NCBI GenBank assembly: GCA_026122225.1
Contig: JANEZZ010000739.1
Span: forward strand, 2,542,001-2,606,000
Direction: 5' to 3'
Length of the DNA: 64,000 nt
From: Heloderma charlesbogerti
Taxonomy: Eukaryota; Chordata; Lepidosauria; Squamata; Helodermatidae
This document shows, in pieces, positions 37,501-44,442 of this stretch; position 1 is the stretch's first letter; every line of letters begins with the position of its first letter. The translations under genes were made by a program, and so were the position numbers. Below the pieces are notes generated by a model. The model saw only the letters and a program-made list of their open reading frames with translations, was not told where the DNA came from and did no database searches.

Positions 37501-39404
37501 CGGTTACTTGAAACCAGAATAATAGAAGCTCAGCTAGAACGTATACCTCAGGGCAGGAAATGCAACACAAAGTCCAAGAGGTCTAGGGCGTTCTTAAAGA
37601 AAAGAGTGCTTCCTTCAGGAAATGAAAGCCTTGGCCAAATGAGGAGAGTAAAAGGGAGAAGAACCTTGTGCAAAGGAGTTGCAAGCTGATAATAAGAGAT
37701 GAAAAAGAGCATTTTGAGGAGCATATTACTAATAGCATCAAGGCTGCTGGAACCTGTATTCCCAGAGCCAAGACACAACTTACAGTAAAATCTCGTACTT
37801 CAGTAATTCCAGCAATTGGCTATGAGCCTTTACAGTCCCAATAAAGATCCAAAGTTAAGAAGGAGACCTAGCGGTTGTGGTGGACAGCCTAATGAAAATG
37901 CTGTCAACCCAGTGTGCATCTGCAGTTGAAAAGGCACTTTCTTATGTATAATTAGGAAACGGATCAAAAATAAAATTGCCAGTCTCATAGTCCCTGTACA
38001 CAATTATGTATAAGAAGGAGCAAGTGCAGCAAGCAAGGAATCCTAATGTTGAGATGCATATTATGGCACCATAGTTTTCATTTCCCCTTCATGGATCACT
38101 GCCTTGTTGTGGCGAAGGGGCTTGCATAACTCAGTGAAGACATAAGCTATGCCATGCAGGGCCACCTAAGACAACAGGTCATGGTGGAGAGTTCTGACAA
38201 AATGTGGTCCCCTGGAGAAGGAAATGGCAATCCACTCCAGTATTCTTGCCAAGAAAACCCCATGGAACGTATCACAAGGCTAAAAAATATGACGCTGGAA
38301 GATGAGCCCCTCAGGTCGGAAGGTGTCCCATATACTACTGGGGAAGAGGAGAGGGAATTTCCAAGTAGCACAGAAAGAGTGAAGCGGAAAAAAACTAAGA
38401 TCATGACATCTGGCCCCATCACTTCCTGGCATATAGAAGAGGAACAAATGGAAGCAGTGACAGACTTTATTTTCTTAAGCTTCAAGATCACCGCAGACAG
38501 TGACTGTAGCCATTACTACATTACTACAAATCAAAAGATCCTTGCTCCTTGGGAGGAAAGCTATGGAACACCTACACAGCATAGTAAGAAGCAGAGACAT
38601 CACCTTGCCGACATAGGTCTGCATAATCAAAGCTACAGTTTTCCCGGTAGTAACATATGGCTGTGAGAGCTGGACTATAAGGAAGGCTGAGTGCCGAAGA
38701 ATTGATGCCTTGGAACTGTGGTGCTGGAGAAGACTCTTATGAGTCCCCTGGACTGCAAGGAGGTCAAATCAGTCCATCCTAAAGGAAATCAACCCTGACT
38801 GCTCATTAGAAGGACAGATATTGAAGCTGAAGCTCAAATATTTTGGCCACGTAATGCAAAGAGAGAAGTCACTGGAAAAGACCCTGATGCTGGGAAAGAT
38901 TGAAGGCAAAAGGAGAAGGGGACAGCAGAGGATGAGATTGCTAGATAGCATCACCGATGCAATGAATATGGACTTGAGCACACTCCGGGAGAGAGCGGAG
39001 GACAGGAAGGCCTGGCACACTGTGGTCCATGGGGTCACGAAGAGTCGGACACGACTGAACAACAAAAGTTTGCATTTATTTCCTGTGTGGACGCCCTACA
39101 TACAGTAGTTCGAATTCCTTACATACAGAAGTCCTTACATTAATTGCTTCACAAATGCTGAAGATGGCTTTTCACTGAAAGTTATAGGGGGGTAGAGAAA
39201 AGAGAACGTAGAAGCAATCTCTCCAACGACAAGGTCTCCCCGTTGATAAAACTCATGCCGACTAGTGATATGGTCACTTGCTTTGCATTTATGTGAAGGA
39301 GTCTTCATGTTGTGATGAACAGACTCTGTCTTGCACATAAAATGAGGGAGCAGCCCTAGCAACCATACCAATGACATGAGCATTTGGAGGGCTGAAGTTC
39401 CCAT
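17025..39404 (-). CDS. Vomeronasal type-2 receptor (V2R), six-exon gene, apparently intact
   Basis: Class C G-protein-coupled receptor of the vomeronasal V2R family, expected in the plasma membrane of vomeronasal sensory neurons, where the family detects peptide or other non-volatile cues. Six exons on the minus strand join as 39404-39139, 33304-33013, 27592-26741, 25696-25469, 20233-20107 and 17923-17025. Every junction has an AG acceptor and GT donor, and the phases (2,0,0,0,1) agree, giving 887 residues, the normal family length. Order: signal peptide (about 1-25), Venus-flytrap ligand domain (exons 1-4), cysteine-rich domain (exon 5 into exon 6), seven transmembrane segments (exon 6). I see no stop or frameshift. 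The start Met at 39404 is preferred over an in-frame Met at 39446 because the paralogous exon at 61562 starts at the same place. Introns contain many hAT-like, BovB and CR1 insertions. Function as a working receptor is inferred; the ligand is unknown. Confidence 0.92.
18122..18668. mobile_element. hAT-like palindromic MITE, subfamily B, right end missing (V2R intron 5)
   Basis: Starts TAGGGATGTCAGAGAATTC, then GCCACGGATGTCGGTGAGGC, followed by a chain of GCCTACGTAAATATTTACG palindromes and hairpins. It fades out after the last TGATAGGCTACG unit at about 18640; no right terminus seen. Confidence 0.75.
18866..18895. repeat. (CTGT)n microsatellite
   Basis: Seven CTGT/TGTC units followed by CTATCATCCATCC. 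Confidence 0.9.
18980..19110. repeat. CT-rich (CTTT/CTCT)n tract
   Basis: About 130 bp of pyrimidines with CTTT and CTCTCT units in V2R intron 5. Confidence 0.9.
19271..19830 (-). mobile_element. CR1-type LINE 3' end
   Basis: Begins with ATAGAATCATAGAATAGTAG and GTTGGAAGGGGCC, the well-known CR1 3' terminus in reverse. The minus strand encodes the CR1 C-terminus ([33 protein letters not shown]). 5'-truncated near 19830. Confidence 0.9.
20050..20087. repeat. (TGATA)n microsatellite next to exon 5 donor
   Basis: Seven TGATA units about 20 nt from the exon 5 donor on the intron side. Confidence 0.95.
20107..20233 (-). CDS. V2R exon 5 (cysteine-rich domain)
   Basis: 127 nt, residues 547-588 plus one base. 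It was found by its splice sites (acceptor TTTTGTTAG|GTG, donor AACG|GTAGGA) and by the conserved peptide [19 protein letters not shown] followed by [17 protein letters not shown]. This is the nine-cysteine linker that couples ligand binding to the membrane domain in class C receptors. The final G joins AT of exon 6 to make Asp, giving the family's QN-D-MD-YC junction. A (TGATA)n microsatellite begins about 20 nt inside the intron from the donor. Confidence 0.92.
20439..20700. mobile_element. Possible hAT-like MITE fragment
   Basis: Starts TAAGGGATGTCAGAGAAATCC, close to the family's subfamily B left end. It contains an unrelated stem (ATAGACTTAGACGCAA / TTGCGTCTGAGTCTAT) rather than the usual palindromes. 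The right end was not found. Confidence 0.4.
20892..20946. repeat. (TG)n(AG)n microsatellite
   Basis: TG units to about 20921 followed by GA units. Confidence 0.9.
21090..21144. repeat. Three tandem ~20-bp units
   Basis: AGCTCTCTGCCCATTGGGTA occurs twice, followed by a third partial unit ending at the hAT-like insertion. Confidence 0.85.
21145..21988. mobile_element. hAT-like palindromic MITE, subfamily B (V2R intron 4)
   Basis: TAGGGATGGCGGCGAATTTT at the left, CATCCCTA at the right, with donor-like ACTTACC near the left and GGTAAGTGAATTTC at the right. The core is the usual chain of TAGACTACATAAA/GCCTACGTAAATATTTACG palindromes. Flanks (CTGCCCAA / CACAAAGG) do not match, so the target duplication is lost. 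Confidence 0.82.
22020..22942. other. Intronic DNA, nothing recognised
   Basis: Part of V2R intron 4. It has a palindromic CTAGGATCCCTAG near 22121-22134 and GC-moderate sequence at 22300-22620 that reads like an old repeat but could not be named. Confidence 0.4.
22943..23818. mobile_element. hAT-like palindromic MITE, subfamily B, with GGC-rich expansion
   Basis: Exact 8-bp duplication ATGATAAG (22935-22942 and 23819-23826). Termini TAGGGATG...CATCCATA. Between the left donor-like CTTACC and the core lies about 300 bp of GGTGCGGCGG/GTGGAAGGTGC-type tandem repeats (23085-23385), which generates long Ala/Gly/Pro frames in all phases. The core has GCCTACGTAAACATTTACG and TGATAGGCTACG palindromes. 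Confidence 0.92.
23879..24555. mobile_element. hAT-like palindromic MITE, subfamily B, flanked by 25-bp repeats
   Basis: Degenerate left end (TAAGGTGTAGGAGAATTC), normal CATCCCTA right end. Four successive TGATAGGCTACG palindromes separated by AAATGGC hairpins. Instead of 8 bp it is flanked by an imperfect 25-bp direct repeat (23854-23878 and 24556-24580, about 21 of 25 matching). Confidence 0.75.
24650..25211. mobile_element. hAT-like palindromic MITE, subfamily B, short
   Basis: Exact 8-bp duplication CTCATAAG (24642-24649 and 25212-25219). Termini TAGGGATG...CATCCCTA. The core is eroded, with the main palindromes partly deleted. Confidence 0.9.
25469..25696 (-). CDS. V2R exon 4 (end of ligand-binding domain)
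   Basis: 228 nt, residues 471-546, the usual exon length in this family and phase 0 at both ends. Acceptor GAATTTAG|CTC, donor CAG|GTGAGA. The peptide starts [16 protein letters not shown], continues [19 protein letters not shown] and ends VWPRMFNQ, all matching the conserved V2R exon 4 pattern. Intron 4 on the 5'-coding side (20234-25468) carries four hAT-like elements in a row. Confidence 0.93.
25985..26165 (+). mobile_element. CR1-type LINE 3' end (V2R intron 3)
   Basis: Ends with GGGGGTTGGACTCAATGGCC and CCTTCCAACCCTACTATTCT ATGA, the CR1 3' terminus. It encodes [20 protein letters not shown] sequence upstream. 5'-truncated. Confidence 0.88.
26405..26452. repeat. (CA)n microsatellite
   Basis: Interrupted CA repeat in V2R intron 3. 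Confidence 0.9.
26741..27592 (-). CDS. V2R exon 3 (main ligand-binding exon)
   Basis: 852 nt, residues 187-470, entirely open. The acceptor TCTCTTTCAG precedes CTCACTACTGGA (LTTGPFSP). Diagnostic family peptides are [16 protein letters not shown] and [13 protein letters not shown] near the start, then [18 protein letters not shown]-like [11 protein letters not shown], and the terminal [18 protein letters not shown] followed by EPWNVLAWE. The donor GAG|GTATTT is at 26740-26739. The reading frame happens to stay open past the donor to 26648, but the splice to exon 4 keeps the conserved [11 protein letters not shown] join, so the extension is intronic. Confidence 0.93.
27615..27745 (-). pseudogene. 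Decayed partial copy of V2R exon 3 start
   Basis: On + the text CAAGTAACTGGGCAATCCCA, ATACTGATGAGCCTCATTTG and GGACTATCTGGTATTAAGAA parallels 27480-27545 of exon 3. It is followed by TTTGTCCCTCCAGGCTAGGC and AAAAAGGGCCAGAAGTGAGC TGAAA, which parallel the exon 3 acceptor region. This is about 130 bp of internal duplication at the exon's 5' edge, too short and mutated to be an alternative exon. Confidence 0.7.
28347..28389. repeat. (TA)n microsatellite
   Basis: ATATAT tract in V2R intron 2. Confidence 0.9.
28446..28503. repeat. (ATCT)n microsatellite
   Basis: About 14 units of ATCT. Confidence 0.95.
29110..32345. repeat. Segmental duplication, copy A (V2R intron 2)
   Basis: Collinear with 43134-48130 after removing insertions in either copy. 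Examples: 29200-29320 with 43230-43330, 30535-30760 with 43860-44085, 30860-31110 with 44205-44442, 31480-31960 with 46760-47250, and 31960-32340 with 47740-48135. It continues, after a deletion in copy B, into intron 1 and the 5' flank of exon 1. Confidence 0.9.
30427..30451. repeat. (TTTG)n microsatellite
   Basis: Six TTTG units. Confidence 0.9.
33013..33304 (-). CDS. V2R exon 2 (ligand-binding domain, lobe 1)
   Basis: 292 nt, residues 89-186. Acceptor TTTCATTACAG at 33305-33315, donor CAG|GTAGGT at 33012. The peptide contains [20 protein letters not shown], a hallmark of the family's Venus-flytrap domain, and NLIAIIGG. It ends in KVPQ, which joins exon 3 in phase 0. The sequence immediately upstream of this exon is duplicated at 36151-36430 within intron 1. 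Confidence 0.92.
33305..33545. repeat. Sequence upstream of V2R exon 2, duplicated at 36157-36430
   Basis: CTCCTGAATTATGTGTAGAAG, CCTGTAATAAC and CAGTCCCTGGCATA occur in both copies in the same order. This is the first arm of an internal tandem duplication in intron 1; the second pair of arms is 35000-35400 and 36715-37130. Confidence 0.85.
33858..34313 (+). mobile_element. hAT-like palindromic MITE, subfamily A, right half (V2R intron 1)
   Basis: Begins inside the core at CGTTGCCCTTATTTTCGCC, runs through the GTAGTCTACG palindrome, AATGGCGGC hairpin, two TGATAGGCTAC palindromes and the minisatellite right arm, and ends CATCCCTA. It abuts BovB at 34314; the left half is lost. Confidence 0.8.
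34314..34990 (+). mobile_element. RTE-BovB LINE 3' end (V2R intron 1)
   Basis: Open frame from the [20 protein letters not shown] block through [59 protein letters not shown] to SRTCLND and stop, ending in ACAACAACAA. 5'-truncated. The paralogous arm around 36715 lacks it. Confidence 0.92.
35000..35410. repeat. Internal duplication arm in V2R intron 1 (pairs with 36715-37130)
   Basis: CTTGGTTTCCTCTGGATCAG, ACAATATACAGTTC, CATCCTTCAGCC and TCATCTAATGTCTGTC recur in order at 36715-37130 with about one change in six. Confidence 0.85.
36151..36430 (-). pseudogene. Relic of a duplicated V2R exon 2 acceptor
   Basis: The minus strand reads CTTTCATTGCAG|TGTGAT, matching the exon 2 acceptor at 33317-33299 and six exon bases. 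The upstream intron sequence is also shared, but the exon body is gone after 36151. It shows that exon 2 was once duplicated in tandem here and one copy deleted. Confidence 0.7.
36425..36490. repeat. (GGA)n microsatellite
   Basis: About 18 GGA/GAA units followed by ACAACAACAA. Confidence 0.92.
37540..37975 (+). mobile_element. CR1/L2-clade LINE, deleted fragment (V2R intron 1)
   Basis: Shares GCTTCCTTCAG...GAGAAGCAT-type sequence with 49456-49620 and 56990-57150, then jumps to the C-terminal part (GTTGTGGTGGACAGC), also seen at 52415 and 59255. It is a heavily deleted copy of the same LINE. Confidence 0.65.
38084..39067 (+). mobile_element. RTE-BovB LINE, internally deleted, with target duplication
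   Basis: 5' BovB text (CAATCCACTCCAGTATTCTT) jumps near 38395 directly to the RT C-terminus ([20 protein letters not shown] ... [19 protein letters not shown]). It ends GAACAACAAAA. Flanked by GTTT(T/G)CATTT (38074-38083 and 39068-39077). The paralogous site near 60445 in copy B is uninterrupted. Confidence 0.88.
39139..39404 (-). CDS. V2R exon 1 (signal peptide and N-terminus)
   Basis: Encodes residues 1-88 plus two bases of codon 89. It opens with a hydrophobic leader ([20 protein letters not shown]), followed by a cysteine-containing stretch and the family motif [12 protein letters not shown], which matches the 'RPGDLIIAGI' region typical of V2R exon 1. The donor reads AAT|GTAAGG on the minus strand; joined to exon 2 it gives ...[12 protein letters not shown], as in other V2Rs. 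An in-frame Met 14 codons upstream (39446) is possible but lacks support from the paralogous exon. Confidence 0.9.
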
Positions 39405-39539
39405 CTTGACACATAGTTCTCTGTTGTTCTCAAGAGAATTTGACATCTTGGAATCGCCTGTTTGTAACCTGCCTTGAATTGGAGCTGACCCTGTTGAAAA
39501 TCTGCTATATTTCTATAAGAGGAGAACTACTCCAGTCCC

Positions 39540-39965
39540 CCAGTTTTAAATTGCAGAATGTTGAGGGGGGTTTTGTTACTACTTCATGCGGGTGTATATC
39601 GCTGTGGAATTTTTGATCCCCTCCTGTACTGATGCACCAAACAATATTGAGAAATGGAAAAAGCCTTTGGAAAGGAGATCATCATCATCATCATTTTATA
39701 TTTCTATACCACCCCGTAGCCAAAGCTCTCTGGTCCCGGTAGAGATGGTCCTAGTAGTTGCAGATGTTTCAAACTACAATAAATATTTCATCTCTATAGG
39801 AATCCCAGTCTGCAGCGCAGACATGGCTGAATGTTATCAGCCCTTTGTGGGACATTGGTTCTGGCCCTTTGGCCCAGCTTTTATAAGGATGGCTTTATAC
39901 AATATCCCAGTGTTGTTGATATGTTTTCTTGAGGCCCCTAGATATCCCTTGGGGCTTAGTTAGGA
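39540..39965. repeat. Segmental duplication, V2R 5' flank copy A
   Basis: Collinear with 63575-63900: CCTGTACTGATGCA, TTCTGGCCCTTTGG and GGCCC(C/T)TAGA recur in order. It may contain the V2R promoter region; no TATA or defined element is evident. Confidence 0.85.
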
Positions 39966-40299
39966 GGACAGTTAATGAGAGACATGTTGATAATTACAGG
40001 GGAGAAAATGTGCTTTCCCTGTGCTGGCATTGTTGTGACACCTAGAGGAGCAGAACAGGGGAAGCGGCAGTGGGGGACATACGACCTGGTGCGTCCAACC
40101 TCTCTTTGTCCAGAGCAAGGGGAATATCAGCCAGCATCCTGCTCAGATTAGTGAGACACAGAGAATATTGCTCATATCATTTCATAGACCCAGTATTTTT
40201 GACCCCAGACTCACAACGTGGGGAATTGTGGATTGTTAGTAAGAGATGCACGCTATGTTGCTATGAAAGTGTCTATAGTGTTATTAATCTCAGCTCTTA

Positions 40300-40385
40300 T
40301 GAAACAACGGTTTAAACAACTGTATGCCAGTGAGGAAAAGAGCCAGACCATGGATTCCCTGTGCCTGGGCAGACTGGCCTTGATA
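40300..40385 (+). repeat. Block shared with 7364-7450
   Basis: See the partner at 7364-7450. Open frame YASEEKSQTMDSLCLGRLAL. Confidence 0.5.
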
Positions 40386-40858
40386 CCCCACCATGAAATG
40401 GTTCTCAGTCGCAGTCCTGGGAAACAGTGGTTGTCCTGCAAAATATGTTAAAGGTTCTGTATGGTATACTAGACATCATAGCTTCTAAAGCTGTCACAGA
40501 ATGCAGGCTGCTCACAAAATGGCAGCTCAAAAACTGCATAGCTACTCTTAACCTGCAAATCTATTGGAAGGGCTTGGGAGCAACTGGAGTAGCAGGGAGA
40601 TTGGGTCTGGCTCAACACAAAGTGATCTAATTTTCATCCTACATGGTAAAACACTTGGAATTAAATTCTCCAGGAATTGGTGGAGAAACTTCTAGAAGCC
40701 AGGCACTTTACTGCAAGGGGGTGTTGGGAAACGCTTGAGTTAGGAGACATTGGGATTCCCTGTATTAGAGGACCAAAACACACAGACACTACTGCAGTGT
40801 AACAAGAATCTCGTGTCTTATGACAAAGCTCCTTGGAAGTGCATAAACATACTCACAT

Positions 40859-40920
40859 CAATATAATATAATATAATATAAAATAAAATATAATATGATA
40901 AAATATGATAAAATATATAA
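40859..40920. repeat. AT-rich (ATAAT/ATAAA)n tract
   Basis: Pentanucleotide-like repeat ending just before the outer hAT-like element. Confidence 0.85.
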
Positions 40921-41006
40921 ATCTGGCCTCAATTGCGGATGTCTTGCACTTAGGGATGGACGGAACACTTACCTTCCATTCTGTCCTGTTTCTGCTGGGG
41001 TGGGAG

Positions 41007-41975
41007 TAGGGATGGCGGAGAATTTCTCCCCGAAACTTCGGGGGGCCGAGCGCCAATGCGTTCGGCCCCCCGAACAAGTTTCGGTGAGAAATCCTCCGCC
41101 CCCCCGCCCCCCCCCGGGACGGGACTTACCTTCCCTGAATGTCCCTCCCGGCGGTGGGTCCGGCTGGCGGTTCGTCCAATGTTCGAGCGGGGCAGGAGCG
41201 GCAGCCGGCCTTTCGACAGGCTGCCGCCCCCGCCATTGCAATCAAAGAAAAAAACAACAACACGTCCCCTGATAGGCTACGTGACGATTCACGTAGCCTA
41301 TCACGGCTAGATTTGCCAAGTCAGCTGTGATAGGCTACGTGAATCGTCACGTAGCCTATCCCGGGTGACTTAAAAAAAAGAAAAAAAAAGTGTGTACGGA
41401 TAATGGCGGCCCCCATAGGGAGCCGCCATTCCCGTTCCCTATTTGGTGGCTGTAGTCTACGTAAATGTTTACGTAGACTACGGCGAAAATGAGGGCAACG
41501 CTATTTGTGTTGCCCTTATTTTCGCTGTAGTCTACGTAAACATTTACGTAGACTACAGCAACTAAATAAGGAACGCGAATGGCGGCTCCCTATGGGGGCA
41601 GCCATTCGCGTACGCGCTTTTTTTTTTTTTTAAAGTCACCCGTGATAGGCTACGTGACGATTCACGTAGCCTATCACGGCTGACTTTGCAGATCTAGCCG
41701 CGATAGGCTACGTGAATCGTCACGTAGCCTATCAGGGGGCGTTTTTTGTTTTTTGTTTTACTTCCGCGTTCGCGGCCGGGCGAGGCAATGCGCCTCCTCC
41801 CCGGCCTGAATTTCGGCCGGGCGAGGCGGGAAGCCTCCTCCCCGGCCTGAATTTCGGCCGGGCGAGGCGGGAAGCCTCCTCCCCCCGGCCTGAACTTCGC
41901 GGGGGGAGCAGCGAAGCGCTCCCCCCCACCGCGAACGGCCTTCGACGACAGGTAAGCGACTTTCGTCCACCCCTA
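41007..41975 (+). mobile_element. hAT-like palindromic MITE, subfamily A, complete (reference copy)
   Basis: Exact duplication GGTGGGAG (40999-41006 and 41976-41983). TAGGGATGG...CACCCCTA. Order: GAGAATTTCTCC end stem; antisense 107-nt ATG-to-donor segment (41236-41130); then a large inverted repeat of about 470 bp (41268-41740) centred on GGGCAACGCTATTTGTGTTGC near 41504. Each arm of it contains two TGATAGGCTACGTGACG palindromes, one AATGGCGGC hairpin and one TAGTCTACGTAAA palindrome. The right arm has about three GGCCTGAATTTCGGCC units, and the end carries an outward CAGGTAAGC donor. Confidence 0.93.
41130..41236 (-). other. First-exon-like 107-nt module (ATG to 5' splice donor)
   Basis: Minus strand: ATGGCGGGGGCGGCAGCCTG..., open for 35 codons plus 2 nt, ending GGGAAG|GTAAGT. 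One of six equal-length copies in this window. Confidence 0.6.
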
Positions 41976-42819
41976 GGTGGGAGGCGTTCCATCCCTCTCC
42001 CCAGAATCCTCGATGGGGGGGGCAATCCGGTCCTCCCCCATGGAATCTTGCTCGGCTGACTCCACTCCACAGCCAAGCCACAGAGCCACCAGCTGGCTCC
42101 GGACACCCGCAGCCGGACATCCGTCCGCTGGGCAGCCCTGCATGGATGCAAATGGTGGCTGCTGTAGCTGCCACCATTTGCGTCCCTGTATTTAGCCGTG
42201 ATAGGCTACGTAAATATTTATGTAGCCAATCACGGCAGGGGAAAAAAAAACCCAGCGTACGCAAATGGCGGTGGCTACCACCATTTGCATACGCTGGGTT
42301 TTTCCCCCCCTGCCATGATAGGCTATGTAAATACTTACATAGCCTATCATAGCCGCCATACGCTGGTTTTTTTTCCCCCTGCCGTGACATAGTATTCATA
42401 GCCTATCATTTATTATTATTACATAGCCTATCATTTGTGTACACTGGGTTTTTTTCCCCCTGCCGTGATAGGCTATGTAAATACTTATATATCCTATCAT
42501 GGCCTCCACAAGGATGCAAATGGCATCCCTGCGTTAGCCGTGATAGGCTACGTAAGTATTTTTGTAGCCTTTCATGGCTATGAAGAGGAAGAGAATGGTG
42601 TCTGCAGGACGGCCGCCATTCACAAAGCAGCGCAGACAGGACCAGGTAAATGTGCCGTTTCACGTGACTTTTGTGGGTTGGGGGTGGCGGGGAGTTCATC
42701 CCGCGCGCCTTTCGTGGGTTGGGGGGGTGGGGGCTTCATTCCGCGATGGATTTCCAGGGACTGAATGCACTGGCATTCAGCCTCACCGAGATCCGTCGCG
42801 GAATTCTCTGACATCCCTA

Positions 42820-43113
42820 CTTGCTCTCTTTGTCCAAGCTCAGTCTGTGAGGCCTGGCTGTGCTTCTGGAAGTCCAGTCATATGATATGAGCGATCTCCA
42901 AGGATTCTGCAGTTCTTTGGAAGGGTGAAGAATTAATACTGACAAACAGGAACAACAAGACCCCAAAGGACTATGAGAATTGGAGGATGGCACAATAGAG
43001 ACATGTGTCCCGTACTGTAGCTGCTGGCAGTAGAGTTGGTCTGTCCTGGATTGAGCTGCCTGCTGAAAGGGACTAGAGAGAACTGTGTTACCCGGGCTAC
43101 ATTTAGCTGAAGG
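42820..43113. other. Short unrecognised segment between hAT-like sequences
   Basis: No gene or repeat recognised. Confidence 0.5.
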
Positions 43114-43136
43114 TAGGGATGTACGAAAGTCACTTA
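43114..43136 (-). mobile_element. Terminal relic of a hAT-like MITE at the duplication edge
   Basis: TAGGGATGTACGAAAGTCAC followed by TTAC is the right end of subfamily A in reverse. It switches at once into the first base pairs of segmental duplication copy B (ACTAACTGGCTTC). Confidence 0.75.
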
Positions 43137-44442
43137 CACTAACTGGCTTCAAAGTGAAAATGCACACGATTGAAAGAAGGCCCACAAGGCACACCTCAAA
43201 AACAGCCAATGTGGGGTAAAGATTATGACCAGAAGTTCTGTTATAATGGGTGACCTTTATAGGAAGAAATGATTGAAATGTTGCCCTTGAATATTTGGTA
43301 TACTGTAGATAACCACAGGCTTTTTTTGAAGTGTGGCCCAGCAAGCAGAAAAAGGAGGAATTTAGCCAGGAATGTGTGTTCTAAAGCAACTTATCAGTGA
43401 TTGGAAGAAAGTGGGGGGAGGGGGGAACCCATTTCACACACAGGAAAACTGAGGCTGCAGGCAATTGAACTCAATGCTGAGAATGGTTACATAATCACAG
43501 GGTTTAAAATAATAATTTTTTGAAGACAGCAAATCAGCGAATACACACTTGTGGAACTTGGTTAGAAATATATGGTCTAGGCATTACTTTGCACCACCAA
43601 AAGAAGGGAAAGAGTAAAAACAGACTGAGAAGCAATGCCTAGAACTACAAAATGAAGGCCAATTAATTACTTAAGGCAAGTATAATGGAAGACAAAAAAG
43701 GGCCCAATTCAAAACCAGTTCAGATCGCGCAGCCCATCTCCACCCCAATTTATCCAGTATAGTAACACATAGAAGGCAATTTCTAGCAGAGGCCACTTAA
43801 AGATTTTTTTCCCAGTAATGGGGTGCAGGGTAGGGGGAGAGATATAAACGTGCCCTCTCTGGAGGGGGGGCTGCTGCGTGGGGGCCCAGGACAAACTGCC
43901 CCCTTTGCTCCCCCCCCCCCACAGGCCTGGCTTGGACATATAAGAAAATGTTCACCTGGAACCAAAACGATAGTAGAGATGGCTCCAGGTGTTCCTCCCT
44001 GTAGCAAGGGCAGGGCGGGGCAGGGCAGGGTGGTGGGTGGCATTGTATAAACAAGGTGACCTGACAGAAAAGTTCTTCTCTCTAGCCCAACCTTTCTCAT
44101 TTCTGTTAGGGAAACTAGGGAGAGAGATAGTATTTTGGCAAACTTATGTTATAGACACCAATTCTTTAGCTTCTCAGTCTTTGAGGCATGAAGGTCTCTA
44201 TAGATAAGTGCTTTTACCATTAATTGGACCGGGAGACAGATTAACAGTTAATGTAGCTATTAAGGAGCAGATTATTGGAATGTCTTACACTAGCCGGCTT
44301 CCTGTTCACCTCGGAGCCCAAAGTGCTGGTTTGACCTACGCAGCTCTTCATGGCCTGGTGTCTTGGGAGTTCATGAAACACCGATTCCCTCATGTGCCTA
44401 CCCATGGCCAATGAAGCCTGGGTTTGCCTGTCCCCTTTTCCA

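Larger units (their letters stand above)
40951..42819. mobile_element. hAT-like MITE, subfamily B, interrupted by a subfamily A copy
   Basis: Termini TAGGGATG...CATCCCTA, with target duplication CTTGCACT / CTTGCTCT (40943-40950, 42820-42827; one mismatch). Left 56 bp, then the insertion 41007-41975, then GGCGTTCCATCCCTCTCCCC and a chain of TGATAGGCTA palindromes. Several copies of CGCTGGGTTTTT and TGATAGGCTATG at 42260-42480 suggest internal tandem amplification. Confidence 0.85.

Noticed and set aside
39405..39446. Upstream in-frame Met as V2R start
   Set aside because: The second exon 1 copy starts at the position equivalent to 39404, and the extra 14 residues would precede the signal peptide.
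41268..41740. Large palindrome as a replication origin or microRNA cluster
   Set aside because: The structure is shared by all copies of the element and has no independent sign of such a role; small-RNA data would be needed.
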